Part shown: piece by piece, positions 8,301 through 17,576 of the stretch
Position numbering within the stretch: position 1 is the first letter of the stretch
How the letters are laid out: every line of letters begins with the position of its first letter
Assembly: GCA_003427395.1 (NCBI GenBank)
Contig: BFEA01000242.1
Span: 1,009,868 to 1,036,760 of the forward strand
Direction of reading: 5' to 3'
Length of the DNA stretch: 26,893 nt
Source: Chara braunii
Taxonomy: Eukaryota > Streptophyta > Charophyceae > Charales > Characeae
Notes under the pieces: model-generated
Told to the model about the DNA's origin: nothing
The model's input: only the letters and a program-made list of their open reading frames with translations
Database searches by the model: none
Position numbers and translations under genes: made by a program

Positions 8301-8374
8301 AGAAGGATAGTTTAGTAGGTTAGAACAGCGGAATCATAATTCGCATGTCGGGGGTTCGAATCCCTCTTCTGCCA
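8301..8374 (+). tRNA. tRNA-Met(CAU)-like, organelle type
   Basis: A 74-nt cloverleaf can be drawn. The acceptor strands AGAAGGA and TTCTGCC pair at 5 of 7 positions, with A-G and A-C mismatches near the end. The D-arm is GTTT with GAAC. The anticodon stem GCGGA with TTCGC closes the loop ATCATAA with anticodon CAT. The T-arm is GGGGG-TTCGAAT-CCCTC, and the discriminator is A at 8374. No CCA is encoded. A CAU anticodon can mean initiator or elongator Met, or a lysidine-modified Ile tRNA in organelles. The AT-rich flanks favour transfer from an organelle genome. The acceptor mismatches hint at decay. Confidence 0.7.
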
Positions 8375-8504
8375 GTCGTCTTTCTATGCTTTCTTTAAAA
8401 TTATATATACTAATACGATACGCTTGAATTCTACAATTATTAAATTGAATTGAATTGAATTGATTGAAAGGTTTGTTTTGATATAGATTACGAATCTGGA
8501 TTTT

Positions 8505-9290
8505 CAGCAGAGCAAACTGAGAAAAAACACACAACACACATTCGGCAAATACAATCTGAGTGATGAAACTTTAATAAAATTTTTCTTTCAATAAAGGAGT
8601 ATATGAATTTGAATCTTGAGTGGGCCGGTGCTGGAGCAAGGTGGCGCAACTTTGTAACCCGGCCTGAAGGAAGCATGAGGCCTGGAAGGGCTTTGGTTCG
8701 TGCTGGAAACATCCATGCTGGTGGCGGTCGAAGGTGGATTGAGTAGGTTTTACCTATCTGTTTTGAGTTTAGGAGGTTTGTTGACATGCATTTTTTGAAT
8801 ATTTTTGAGTTTTTCTTCCTCGTTATTTCAATTAGGCTTGCCTCTTAAGGAGGATTGTATTAATAGGTGTTATCTGGCAATTCATCCTTGATCCTGCATA
8901 GGGTGGTTGAAAATTCGGTGGCCCTCGAAAACCGATGTTGGAGCAATGCTGGCCAGAGCCGGAGCCAGGTGGCGCAACTCTGTGACCTAGCCTAATGAGG
9001 GCGTGAGGCCTGGTAGAGAGATTTGGGGGGCTGTTTGCAGGGGTAGTCCTTGTGGTCATCGGGGGTCGTAACTGAAGCAATGTTGGCCGGTGTTGGAGCA
9101 AGGTGGTGCAACTCTGTAACCTAGCCTGAAGCGAGTATGAGGCTTGGAAGAGCTTGGGTTCGTGCTGGATACAGCCATGCTAGTGGCGGTCGAAGGTGGA
9201 TTGAATAGGTTTTACTTATCTGTTTAGTAGTTGGGAGGCTTGTCGAAATACATTTTTTGAATATTCTTGAGCTTTTTGTTTTTTTTTGTC
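8505..9290 (+). repeat. Three diverged copies of a GC-moderate repeat
   Basis: GGCCGGTGCTGGAGCAAGG with TGGCGCAACT, CCTGAAG and ATGAGGCCTGGAAG starts near 8621. A partial copy lies at 8949-9020 and a third at 9085-9290. The first and third copies continue in parallel through GTGGCGGTCGAAGGTGGATT and CATTTTTTGAATATT to a T-rich end. Starts of the first and third copies are about 464 bp apart. A second short phrase, AGCAGAGCAAA with AACACACAACAC, brackets the block at 8511-8540 and 9449-9476. Confidence 0.75.
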
Positions 9291-9302
9291 AATTGCTTTT
9301 AG

Positions 9303-9409
9303 CAGAAGCCGGGTAATGGCCCCGGTAACTCATTCTTGTATTGTGATAAGGGACGCTGGGCTCGGTTCCCAGCCATGTTGCTCCCCACGAATAGATTGGA
9401 GCATGTCCT

Positions 9410-9441
<32 letters not shown>
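9303..9441 (+). mobile_element. tRNA-like SINE copy with poly(A) tail
   Basis: GGGACGCTGG, a T-arm-like hairpin GCTGGG-CTCGGTT-CCCAGC, then CTCCCCACGAATAGATTGGA and a run of about 27 A. The same order of GGGACGCTGG, a hairpin and CCACCAATAGATGGA occurs in the SINE at 17410-17560 and in part at 13643. Only weak evidence of a target duplication (AGCAGA on both sides). Confidence 0.6.
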
Positions 9442-9443
<2 letters not shown>

Positions 9444-9485
9444 AATCTTGAGCAGAGCAAAAACACACAACACGCAGTAGGCGAA

Positions 9486-10697
9486 AAGGTTGACAATACG
9501 TTTGGAGCGAAAGACGAAATGACACTCGACTTTAACTTCGACATGGCGAACCCAGAGGAGTAGCAAAGGGGTATGCAAAACGGGGACCTTGACTATGGCG
9601 TTTGTCGATATTAATGTTTGGTCGCAAATAATAATAAAAAAAAAACAAGGGTGTTGCATAGATTAGTCTATATAAGAAGGGGGGGTGGAGGGACCAACTT
9701 TCTCTTATGAAAAAAAGTATTTATACCACATAACAAGTGTCAACAAGTATCTATTTGAGTCAACATTGGTATGGCCTTATATGAGTGATATTCCAAACCC
9801 GATAAGTTTCGTTTCCGGTTTTATTTGTTTGGGCTCGGTAAATGATAGTTTTAAATCACACTCGGGGCTGGAGGTGCGCTCCACTGCGTGCCAAACTTTG
9901 ACAAACCTCTAATAATGCATTTCCTTCTTTTTTTGTGTTAGTGTTGTCAACCATTGTGTTCGGTAGTTCGACCTGTTGAACTTTTGAAGTACATAACCAA
10001 ATATTTTCAGCAAGGTTGAGGTCGTGTACTGACGGCTTAAAAGGTTGATAAGTTGATAACAATTTATTTATACAATAATCATTACCAAGAGGATGATTTT
10101 CACATCTACCGAGCTACACAAACAAGTATCACTATGTAAAGATGGAATAACTACAATTATATATAGAGTGCCCCGATCGTTGTACTGCGGTGGAGGGTCT
10201 TATCGATCGTGTCATGCAAGAGTTAGTAGAAGCGTGAAACTTTCTAGCTTTCCCGTCCTCGCTCATCGTTATTCTTTGAGAGAAAGGTGAGTCGCTCCGG
10301 TCAAGAGTATTGATTTGAGTTATAGTTACATTATATTTAAAAAAAAAAAAAAAAAAAAAATCTAACTGATACTATTAAAGTTTATCAGCCGCGGGCTCTA
10401 AGACACCCCGACGTCACCAACCTGGGTCGTGCAATCAAGAAAATCGACGATTGATATTTCTTGTGAAACCCTTCGTTTTGCCGATGCTTGCCTGTGCGGT
10501 TGATGGAGAAGTGGATAGACTGCCTGGTCGAGAAAAGTGTCAGTGAAAGGAAAAAGCTTCTACGAAATTCAGAGATTTTTTTAGGTTGTTAGAATCGAGA
10601 GTTATCCTGACGATCTGTTAGAGTTGGTGTGGTGTGAGGGAGGGGTGAACGTTCATACCTTCTACCGTGGAACAAAGCTGCAAACTCGATTCATTTG
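9486..10697. other. Unassigned sequence with a poly(A) run
   Basis: No family recognised. An uninterrupted A run at about 10339-10360 might mark the 3' end of another retroposon on the plus strand. The short frame 9685-9912 has mixed composition but no motif I recognise. Confidence 0.35.
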
Positions 10698-10797
10698 TTT
10701 AGAACATGAACGGGAAGAAAAAAAGGAAAATTGAAGATGAATCCAATTTCGTAGCATAAAATGTAGAAGTGTCTGGTGAACGAAAAATGATTTTGCA

Positions 10798-10992
10798 TGA
10801 GGAAGGTATTGCCCAACTGTCAGAAGATGTTATAATTATATGTAAATGAGTTTTGGCTGGTATAACCACTCGATTATCTACTTCTTTTAATAAATGTAAT
10901 TGACCCAATTCTAGATCATCGTCTGCAATCATATAACTATCGAGAGTAAGCGATGATTCATCAGAAGTATTATAACATGAATTTTCATAGGG
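10798..10992 (-). pseudogene. cox2: Mitochondrial cytochrome c oxidase subunit 2 fragment
   Basis: The minus strand encodes a recognisable internal part of COX2. It begins with [20 protein letters not shown], continues with [13 protein letters not shown] and [14 protein letters not shown], and ends [11 protein letters not shown]. In plant COX2 this is the stretch just before and into the copper A domain. The family sequence has V-L-H between the D and the S-W of the last block; those three residues are missing here, and the lost His is a copper A ligand. One residue is inserted before EVDNRVV. The frame stays open to 10699, but the familiar continuation (the Cys ligands and C-terminus) is absent, and so is the membrane-anchored N-terminus. 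This is a nuclear mitochondrial insertion, not a working gene. Confidence 0.85.
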
Positions 10993-11230
10993 GAATGAAC
11001 ACGGTCGTGTTCTGAGGAAGGTGCATTGAAAAATGAAGGGCATACCAAATGATTTCGGGACCGAGCAACTGTCAGACGTTGTGAGAATGTGGTGTGATTT
11101 TCAAATGTTGCATTTTTTGTGTTAATGAATAGGACCGCGTTTTAAGCTGGGTTCATTCAAAAAGGAAGAAGTGTGTGAGGGTTGATTCCGTAAAATAAAA
11201 ATTGCAATGATTTTTGACAATTACCATGTG

Positions 11231-11640
11231 AGGGTATTAATCCAACCCAGTACGAGAGGAACCGTTGGTTTGCACAATTGGCAATTGTGCTTGGCCGAAA
11301 AGCCAGCGGTGCAAGGCTACCGTTCGTGGGATTATGACTGAATGCCTCCAAGTCAGAATTTGTGCTTGCAACGACGACGTATGCCTTAGAGTTACTGCCG
11401 CCGTTTACTGGGGCTCCTCGGATGACACAAGACTGTCGATAGGGCCTGCCCGCCTGGCTCCGAAAGCATAAGTTCGGAGTTGTCCCTCCTGCGGCGGAGC
11501 ACCGACGCCCTGGGCGTCTCTTCATCGCAATTTCTTTCGCTCGGGGAGTTAAACCCTTTGCAGACGACTTAGACAGGGAACGGGGTGTTGTAAGCAGAAG
11601 AGTGACCTTGTGGACACGATCCGTTGAGATTCGTCCCTTT
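11231..11640 (+). pseudogene. 3' end of nuclear 26S (25S/28S) rRNA, 5'-truncated
   Basis: The sarcin/ricin loop AGTACGAGAGGAACC is at 11249-11263. It is followed by the conserved tail of the eukaryotic large-subunit rRNA: GCACAATTGG, GAAAAGCCAG, GGATTATGACTGAATGCCTC, AAGTCAGAAT, then GGGAACGGGGTGTTGTAAGC and CACGATCCGTTGAGAT. These are family hallmarks, so the identity is firm. Only about the last 400 nt are present. The left edge falls inside a satellite-like unit right after TGTGAGG, and an A-rich stretch follows within 40 nt on the right. It may be a retroposed or recombined fragment. Divergence in the variable part suggests it is not under selection. Confidence 0.85.
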
Positions 11641-12116
11641 GTTCCAAAGTTGTTCCAAAGGTTTCTTTTATTATTTAAAAAAAAATAAAAATGTTGTGCG
11701 TTTCAGATGTAGCATTGATGTATGAACGGGGTTGCATTTTTAGGCGTGGTTCATCCGAAATGGAAGAAGTGTGAAATGACGATATAAGGAAAAGCAAAAA
11801 AGTAATGATCCCCCCCCCCAAAAAAAAAAAAAATCGTAATGATTTCTTACACGGAGTATGTGTCAGATGTGTCAAAGGTTGTGTGTTTCTTATGGTGTTA
11901 TGTTTGGGAGAATGAATCGAGTTGGGTTGTAGTTTGGGTTCTCTGCAATTGTAGGAAGGGTGGGGGAGGCTTGATATGAGGGTAATCGCCTTGAGTCCCT
12001 TGACGTCTGGGTAGTCAGCGGGGGTGAGATATTTTTAGAGGGTTATGACCGTGGTTCATGAATATGATAGGTTAGGAGGTCTATGGAGGGGGGAATATTG
12101 GGATTTATCCGATTAG

Positions 12117-12182
12117 GCTGATTGGTACAATGGGTTGCGGGGATTGGTACAGTGGGTTGGGCTGATTGGTACATTGGGTTGG
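12117..12182 (+). repeat. 22-bp tandem repeat, three copies
   Basis: GCTGATTGGTACAATGGGTT and two close variants follow one another. Confidence 0.85.
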
Positions 12183-12361
12183 GAGGTAGTTGATCCAAGA
12201 GCAACTTTTGTGCCAGTGAACCTGGCCGCGTTTGAATTTGGGTTCAATCGAAAACGAAGAAGTGTATAAAGGCTAATATATTGACAAAATGAAATCGAAA
12301 TGATTTCTGACACCCACTACGTGTGAGGGATTCTTAAGATGTGGTGTGGGTGTCGAATGTA

Positions 12362-13592
12362 GCTATGTTGCACGGTGGCCGCGGCCTGGTTCGGCCCAGG
12401 CCGCGGCCGGAGGCCTAGGCCGGGACCCCCCCCAGCCGCGGCCGGGCCGGCCGAGAACTTTCGGCCGATACCGCCACGAATCAGGGAGGGGGGTTGGGGG
12501 GCGGGGAACGGGGAACGNNNNNNNNNNNNNNNNNNNNNNNNNNNNNNNNNNNNNNNNNNNNNNNNNNNNNNNNNNNNNNNNNNNNNNNNNNNNNNNNNNN
12601 NNNNNNNNNNNNNNNNNNNNNNNNNNNNNNNNNNNNNNNNNNNNNNNNNNNNNNNNNNNNNNNNNNNNNNNNNNNNNNNNNNNNNNNNNNNNNNNNNNNN
12701 NNNNNNNNNNNNNNNNNNNNNNNNNNNNNNNNNNNNNNNNNNNNNNNNNNNNNNNNNNNNNNNNNNNNNNNNNNNNNNNNNNNNNNNNNNNNNNNNNNNN
12801 NNNNNNNNNNNNNNNNNNNNNNNNNNNNNNNNNNNNNNNNNNNNNNNNNNNNNNNNNNNNNNNNNNNNNNNNNNNNNNNNNNNNNNNNNNNNNNNNNNNN
12901 NNNNNNNNNNNNNNNNNNNNNNNNNNNNNNNNNNNNNNNNNNNNNNNNNNNNNNNNNNNNNNNNNNNNNNNNNNNNNNNNNNNNNNNNNNNNNNNNNNNN
13001 NNNNNNNNNNNNNNNNNNNNNNNNNNNNNNNNNNNNNNNNNNNNNNNNNNNNNNNNNNNNNNNNNNNNNNNNNNNNNNNNNNNNNNNNNNNNNNNNNNNN
13101 NNNNNNNNNNNNNNNNNNNNNNNNNNNNNNNNNNNNNNNNNNNNNNNNNNNNNNNNNNNNNNNNNNNNNNNNNNNNNNNNNNNNNNNNNNNNNNNNNNNN
13201 NNNNNNNNNNNNNNNNNNNNNNNNNNNNNNNNNNNNNNNNNNNNNNNNNNNNNNNNNNNNNNNNNNNNNNNNNNNNNNNNNNNNNNNNNNNNNNNNNNNN
13301 NNNNNNNNNNNNNNNNNNNNNNNNNNNNNNNNNNNNNNNNNNNNNNNNNNNNNNNNNNNNNNNNNNNNNNNNNNNNNNNNNNNNNNNNNNNNNNNNNNNN
13401 NNNNNNNNNNNNNNNNNNNNNNNNNNNNNNNNNNNNNNNATATATATATATATTTTTTCATGCGTTAAAAAAAAAAAAAAATCCTGCACGCAACTCGGCT
13501 GGTCGGCCTAGGCCGAACCGAGCCGATTCGTCCATCGGCCGAGGCCGCGGCCGATTCGGACCCCCCGGCCGCGGCCGGGCGTGCAACATAGG
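12362..13592. mobile_element. GC-rich foldback element around an assembly gap
   Basis: CTATGTTGCACG at the left edge (12362-12373) is inverted as CGTGCAACATAG at 13581-13592. Inside the termini both ends are packed with GGCCGCGGCC, CCTAGGCC and GGCCGGCC palindromes, and the right side adds an AT microsatellite and an A run. The middle is unsequenced. Short similar flanks (ATGTAG and ACGTAG) could be remnants of a target duplication. All frames through this region are artefacts of the N run. Confidence 0.65.
12518..13439. other. Assembly gap (922 N)
   Basis: Unresolved bases. The gap falls exactly inside a GC-rich palindromic element, which is a common reason for assembly failure. Confidence 0.98.
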
Positions 13593-13642
13593 AACGTAGT
13601 ATTTGTTTGTGTAAATAAACGGGTTGCGTTTGTTGGCTTGTT

Positions 13643-13799
13643 GCTCCCCACCAATAGATGGAGCCTCCCCCCAGGTGCTAGTGGTGTCGAGGCTGGACTT
13701 TGTGGAATTAGGAAGGTCCAAGGGGGAAGATGTTTTGTCTTTTCGTGTTCCGGTGAGTTGATAAGTGTGTAAATGGGGGGAGGCTCCATCTATTTGGGG
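13643..13799. repeat. SINE-related segment with inverted copy of itself
   Basis: TTGCTCCCCACCAATAGATG, then GAGCCTCCCCCCAGGTGC and TAGTGGTGTC (13641-13687) matches the SINE at 17448-17490. The core CCAATAGATGGAGCCTCCCC is inverted about 100 bp away at 13775-13799 as GGGGAGGCTCCATCTATTTG. The result is a snap-back segment made from SINE-family sequence. Confidence 0.65.
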
Positions 13800-13881
13800 G
13801 GGGGGGTAGGATCAAGGATAGGCGGGCGATTGGGCCACTACGCCATGAAAATAGTTTTTTGGGCTAGAGAAGGGTCTTCTG

Positions 13882-13906
<25 letters not shown>

Positions 13907-13914
<8 letters not shown>

Positions 13915-14080
13915 CAGTACCTTTGTCGGTTCGAAAATAATTCGCCTCCGACCTTTCAGGAGGCCGAAATGAAACGACGGCCGCCGATAAGATTTTGATC
14001 AACATCGGGCTCGGCGTCCTGAAAGTTCGGGTACGGGCCAGGACTTCTCGAAACCGGACGCCGAAGTACTAGTGGTTTAA
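13907..14080. mobile_element. TTAA-flanked MITE, copy d
   Basis: TTAACCACCAGTAC (13907-13920) is inverted as GTACTAGTGGTTTAA (14066-14080). The interior is about 150 bp without coding capacity. It is inserted right after a long T run (13880-13908). Confidence 0.8.
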
Positions 14081-14330
14081 GGCTAATTCTTTTAAAGTTT
14101 AAGCCGAACCAATTCCATTACCTGCTGAATCTGGACACGTTGGCCATTCAGGCCTTTTTGTTTGTCATCTCCGTATTACGGGGAAGCCCGTAGCAGCCAT
14201 ATCCGTGCTCAAGCCGCAAAGGAGGGAACATGTGGGATCTGCACCCACCAGCAGGTAGGCAATACCAGCGAGACGTCATCCGGTATCATCAAAACCAAAC
14301 TTCTTTAATAGGTCAGTCGTTGTGCCTCCC
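14081..14330. other. Unassigned sequence
   Basis: Mixed composition, no recognisable gene or repeat. Confidence 0.35.
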
Positions 14331-14523
14331 CTTCAATCCCCTCCCCCTATGAGCATTAGCAGACTACAGCAGTCTCTGCTCAATGCCACTCAAGGGGACC
14401 AATGGCATATCTCTAGGTGGCGGGCGCCAAGCTTTTGTCAAGAAGGTACATGAGGCCAATGGGGATTGAACCCAAGACGTCCTGAGTGGCACTCCCTGCC
14501 TTAGCAACGGAGCTAGGCTGCTG
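14331..14523 (-). mobile_element. tRNA-derived SINE (minus strand)
   Basis: Read on the minus strand, the head resembles a tRNA. An A box TAGCTCCGTTGC (14504-14515) is followed by TAAGGCAGGGAG and GCCACTCAGGACG, and then a B box GGTTCAATCCC (14462-14472), with T-stem pairing around it. The spacing suits an internal RNA polymerase III promoter. The body runs downstream (to lower coordinates) through a G-rich segment near 14340, where the 3' end is unclear and no poly(A) or T terminator is obvious. Confidence 0.65.
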
Positions 14524-14559
14524 GATGTTAGCTCTGTGTTGCACTGTGGCAAATAGCGG

Positions 14560-15414
14560 TGCTAGCATATTAAAAAAACAAATAAAATTAGAAAGAAAAG
14601 AAAAGAAAAAAAAATCAGATGAGCAAAGTGTCGTAGGTGTGATGAGAAGTGTCCTGTGGGCGAGGGTGAGGTGAGTGTCGGATGTTATTATGACCATTTT
14701 AATTTTTCTTTTGTCATTTGCTGTCGTTTCGACTGTAGTCGGGGGTGGACGGGTTGGGTCGTGTCATGATGAAAAGGGGTGCGAAAAGGAAAAGGTTTGG
14801 CGATGGGTTGTCGTCGATATGGCGAGGGAGGGTGTGGAGGGGGGGTGTGTTGGTCGGAAGCATGGTAGTCGATGTGGGTGAGTTTTTTTTTTTTTTAATC
14901 GGGCTTTGCCAGTCCCTGTTGGTGGTCGGCAGTCTTTTTTTTAACGTAATGTGTTGGTAGGGTGAGGGTGTTTTTTTTTTTTTGTTTCTAGGGAGGGTTA
15001 AGGAGATGGGGATTTACGGTCTCCGTCCAGTTGACATGAGAAGCGTTTTTGCATGAGGGGAGGCCCATCTCATTGATCTTCGTGGTGCCTCAGGTGGTTG
15101 TTATGCTGGTGCGGGGGGGTAGGTGGAGGAGGTTGCAGTGAATCTATTTCACAACATTATTTCTTTGTAGGGGGGTTGAGTTGGGATTAGGATTTGTTAG
15201 GTGGTGCAAGTGGGTAAGGTGTGTCAGATGGATGTACCGGGAAATGTCAGGTGATGATGTTTTATATCACCTGAGTTTTTTTTTTGTTACTTTGTTTTTT
15301 TTTTTAGAGGCGTTCACAGTTGGATTGCCTCAATGGCTTGCAATACCGGTCGAACATGTAGAACGGGGAGGTGTGGGAAAATGAGAGGTTAGGATGGCCG
15401 CATAGCAAGACAAA
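14560..15414. other. T-rich and G-rich unassigned sequence
   Basis: Repeated T runs (14885, 14933, 14970, 15277, 15294) alternate with GGTG/GGGG-rich stretches. No gene or family recognised. Confidence 0.4.
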
Positions 15415-15452
15415 GATAGATAGATAGATAGAGAGATAGATAGATAGATAGA

Positions 15453-15528
<76 letters not shown>

Positions 15529-15529
15529 N

Positions 15530-15609
<80 letters not shown>
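15415..15609. repeat. (GATA)n/(GA)n compound microsatellite
   Basis: GATA units (15415-15467) pass into a GA run of about 140 bp with one ambiguous base at 15530. The exact length is uncertain in any assembly. Confidence 0.95.
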
Positions 15610-15611
<2 letters not shown>

Positions 15612-15842
15612 ATTGTTTCGTATCGTTTCCATGCGAGTTGCTACGAGAATTGTTGTGAGGTAGGATCGCGCGGTGAGGGATGGGGTGCAGAGGACGGGCG
15701 ATCGTGATCGTGTAGCAATGAGAAAGGTTGTTGTGGGTGCTCCGGAGTCGAATAATTCGGTGGAGGGAAAAAAACTGAAATAGACAAAGGTAGTTGGTGG
15801 AATGTTATCGTGTCCATACAGATTGATAGGGTATTGTTATAA

Positions 15843-16240
15843 GATGGGAATGGGGGTTGCGCTGGAGCCGTAATTCATGGAACTCTGTATAAGATCATCC
15901 GGCTAACAATCCGAGATAAACATGTTCTCAAACTAATCCGCTGTGGACTACAAGCTTTTTTTCATATGCCACACGGAGAGATTGAAGAGGCGACCATAGG
16001 CGCCGCCAGGCGGCGGCCCTTCGGCCTTAGTCCTCTGCTGTCAAATATATACTTTAATGAACTCGACCGCTTCATAGAACCAACTATCCGTGAATATAAC
16101 AAGGCTCAAAGAGCGGACGCTTCGCGTCTGAATCCCACGCATTGGAACCGAAGGATGCATTACATCCGCTTCACAGATGATTTACTAGTAGCAATCTTTG
16201 GTGGATGGGGGCATTTTGTCGATGCTGACAGATATTATAG
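15843..16240 (+). pseudogene. Group II intron reverse transcriptase fragment (palm domain)
   Basis: One plus-strand frame is open from 15843 and encodes the central part of a group II intron RT/maturase. IRDKHVLKLIRCGLQAFF is followed by GLSPLLSNIYFNELDRF (the family has PQGGxxSPLLxNIYLxxLD), then REYNKAQR and HYIRFTDDLLVAI. FTDD sits where the catalytic YADD box lies. The PQGG segment is garbled to AARRRP by a GC-rich change. Similarity ends after LLVAIFGG. The thumb, maturase X and endonuclease domains are absent, as is the N-terminus. Mitochondrial origin is the best reading: plant and charophyte mitochondrial introns carry such genes. A 24-nt hairpin-containing stretch at 16116-16139 also occurs in the 4.5-kb palindrome. 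Confidence 0.82.
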
Positions 16241-16900
16241 ACGGACGATCAAACGAGGTTTGTACGGGTTATTGTGCAAGGGGATGGTAGTGGTTGAAGG
16301 GCTGGGGTATAGACGCGTCTGTGACATGGCATTTGTCCTTTTTTTAATGAGCTGAGATTTCGAATGATGGAATGTGATTATTGCATCGATGTTGAAATGA
16401 GTGTTTCAATGTCAGATGTCAGGGGAAATGTAAGGGAATATCATGTGAATAGGAGAGGAGTGCTCTTTTTTTTTTCTTTTTTTTTTTTTTTAAGCGGACC
16501 TCTGGTCGGCCTGTGAGACCAGCCCCTTGGCCTGTTCTCACAGGCCTGTGTTGTATTCGGGGTAGTCCAGTCCAGGCCGGTACCTCTGTCGGTACCAGCC
16601 AGTCCAGTCTGGTCCCGTCAGTCCGCTGGGGTATACCCCAGCTGTTGTCTGTTTTCCGGATCGTTCTACAATCGCACACTTTGGAGTACGTGCGTTGGAG
16701 TCTAGCGTGGGAGCTGCGCTGTGCCATCTCGCTCCCCCTTCATCCTCCATCTCCATCTCTATCCCAGGCAGAGCACCACACCTGGTGGGTCCGCCACAAG
16801 TATTATTTTTCACGATATGGATGAATTTTCTAATGTGGGAAGTTGTAGATCGGAGTAACGCACAAGGGTGTGTGTGTGTGTGAGGGAGAGAGGGCGGGAA
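16241..16900. other. Unassigned sequence with a T run
   Basis: A T run (16466-16491) is followed by a palindrome-rich block: GGCCTGTGAG and CTCACAGGCC, GGTACCTCTGTCGGTACC, and GGGGTATACCCC. No gene is recognised, and a GT microsatellite follows at 16867-16883. Confidence 0.4.
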
Positions 16901-16919
16901 AGTGGTAAGGTAGTGGAGT

Positions 16920-17393
16920 CTTTCCTTTTACAAGTCTTGTCACCGTCTGTAATTTTGCGGTGACGTGATCAATCTTGATTTCTAGGTGCGCTAGGTAAGT
17001 CATCATATTTTGCAAGACAGATGCCACGTCAGTTTCTGAATCAACAATATGAAATTTTTGTTTTATTTCTTCAACTTTCCTTGCATGTTGTTCTTACTCT
17101 CTTCGTTGCCTTTGGTATTCTTCCTTTTTCTTCAATTCTGCTTCTAGTGCAGCTTGCAACTGTTGTCGTCCATTACCTCTTCTGTTAGTTTGGGTTCTTC
17201 CTTCCTCTTGCCGAGTTCTCCTTTTCCTTTTTCTTTGGCCTGTTTAGTCTTCACCGACTATCTTTACTGACTGCTCAGCAACAAATTGATCGAGGGTCAT
17301 ATGTCCCCAGTCAATTACTTGTTGCACTCTCCCGCTGGTTTCAGTATCTGAACGATAGTTTCAACCCTTGAAAGTTTGTCTTCTGCAGCACGC
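16920..17393 (-). pseudogene. Retrotransposon gag-like coiled-coil region, decayed (3' part)
   Basis: Minus-strand reading gives a highly charged, coiled-coil-like protein. DLRAAEDKLSRVETIVQILK is followed, after a one-base frame change, by QQVIDWGHMTLDQFVAEQ. Next come a Lys/Arg-rich stretch, QLQAALEAELKKKEEYQRQR, EEIKQKFHIVDSETDVASVL and HLEIKIDHVTAKLQTVTRL. Two in-frame stops (17244-17246 and 17094-17096) interrupt it. Together with the Cys-rich segment beyond the SINE it resembles the gag region of a plant or algal retroelement, though no pol was found. It is dead, and a SINE has landed in it. Confidence 0.5.
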
Positions 17394-17576
17394 AGATCGA
17401 ACTAGGTGCTAGGGACGCTGGACCCGCTTTCCAGCAGGTGATACTTCCCACCAATAGATGGAGCCATCCCCTAGGTGCTAGTGGTGTCTGCTCACAACAG
17501 CATCACTATCACAGGTAGGGGCTTTTCTTGTTTCAAAAAAAAAAAAAAAAAAAAAAAAGAAGATCGAACTAGGTGC
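17394..17576 (+). mobile_element. SINE with poly(A) tail and perfect 16-bp target-site duplication
   Basis: AGATCGAACTAGGTGC occurs at 17394-17409 and again at 17561-17576. Between them lies a 151-bp body: GGGACGCTGG with a T-arm-like hairpin (GCTGGA-CCCGCTT-TCCAGC), CCACCAATAGATGGAGCC, GGTGCTAGTGGTGTC, and a 24-A tail (17535-17558). This is the signature of LINE-mediated retroposition. The body shares its core with copies at 9349 and 13641. The head looks like a truncated tRNA. The perfect duplication implies a recent insertion into the gag-like sequence. Confidence 0.88.

Larger units (their letters stand above)
10993..12330 (+). repeat. Degenerate satellite-like units
   Basis: A loose unit is repeated. 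GGACCGCGTTT-like sequence, then GGGTTCATTCRAAAA, GAAGAAGTGT, and AATGATTTCTGACA before TGTGAGG, appears at 11133-11234, 11729-11880 and 12226-12330, with a weaker copy at 10993-11090. The copies are strongly diverged. The spacing is irregular because other sequences, including a 26S rRNA piece, lie between them. Confidence 0.6.

Noticed and set aside
12317-13599. Several long open frames on both strands
   Set aside because: They consist almost entirely of the N gap.
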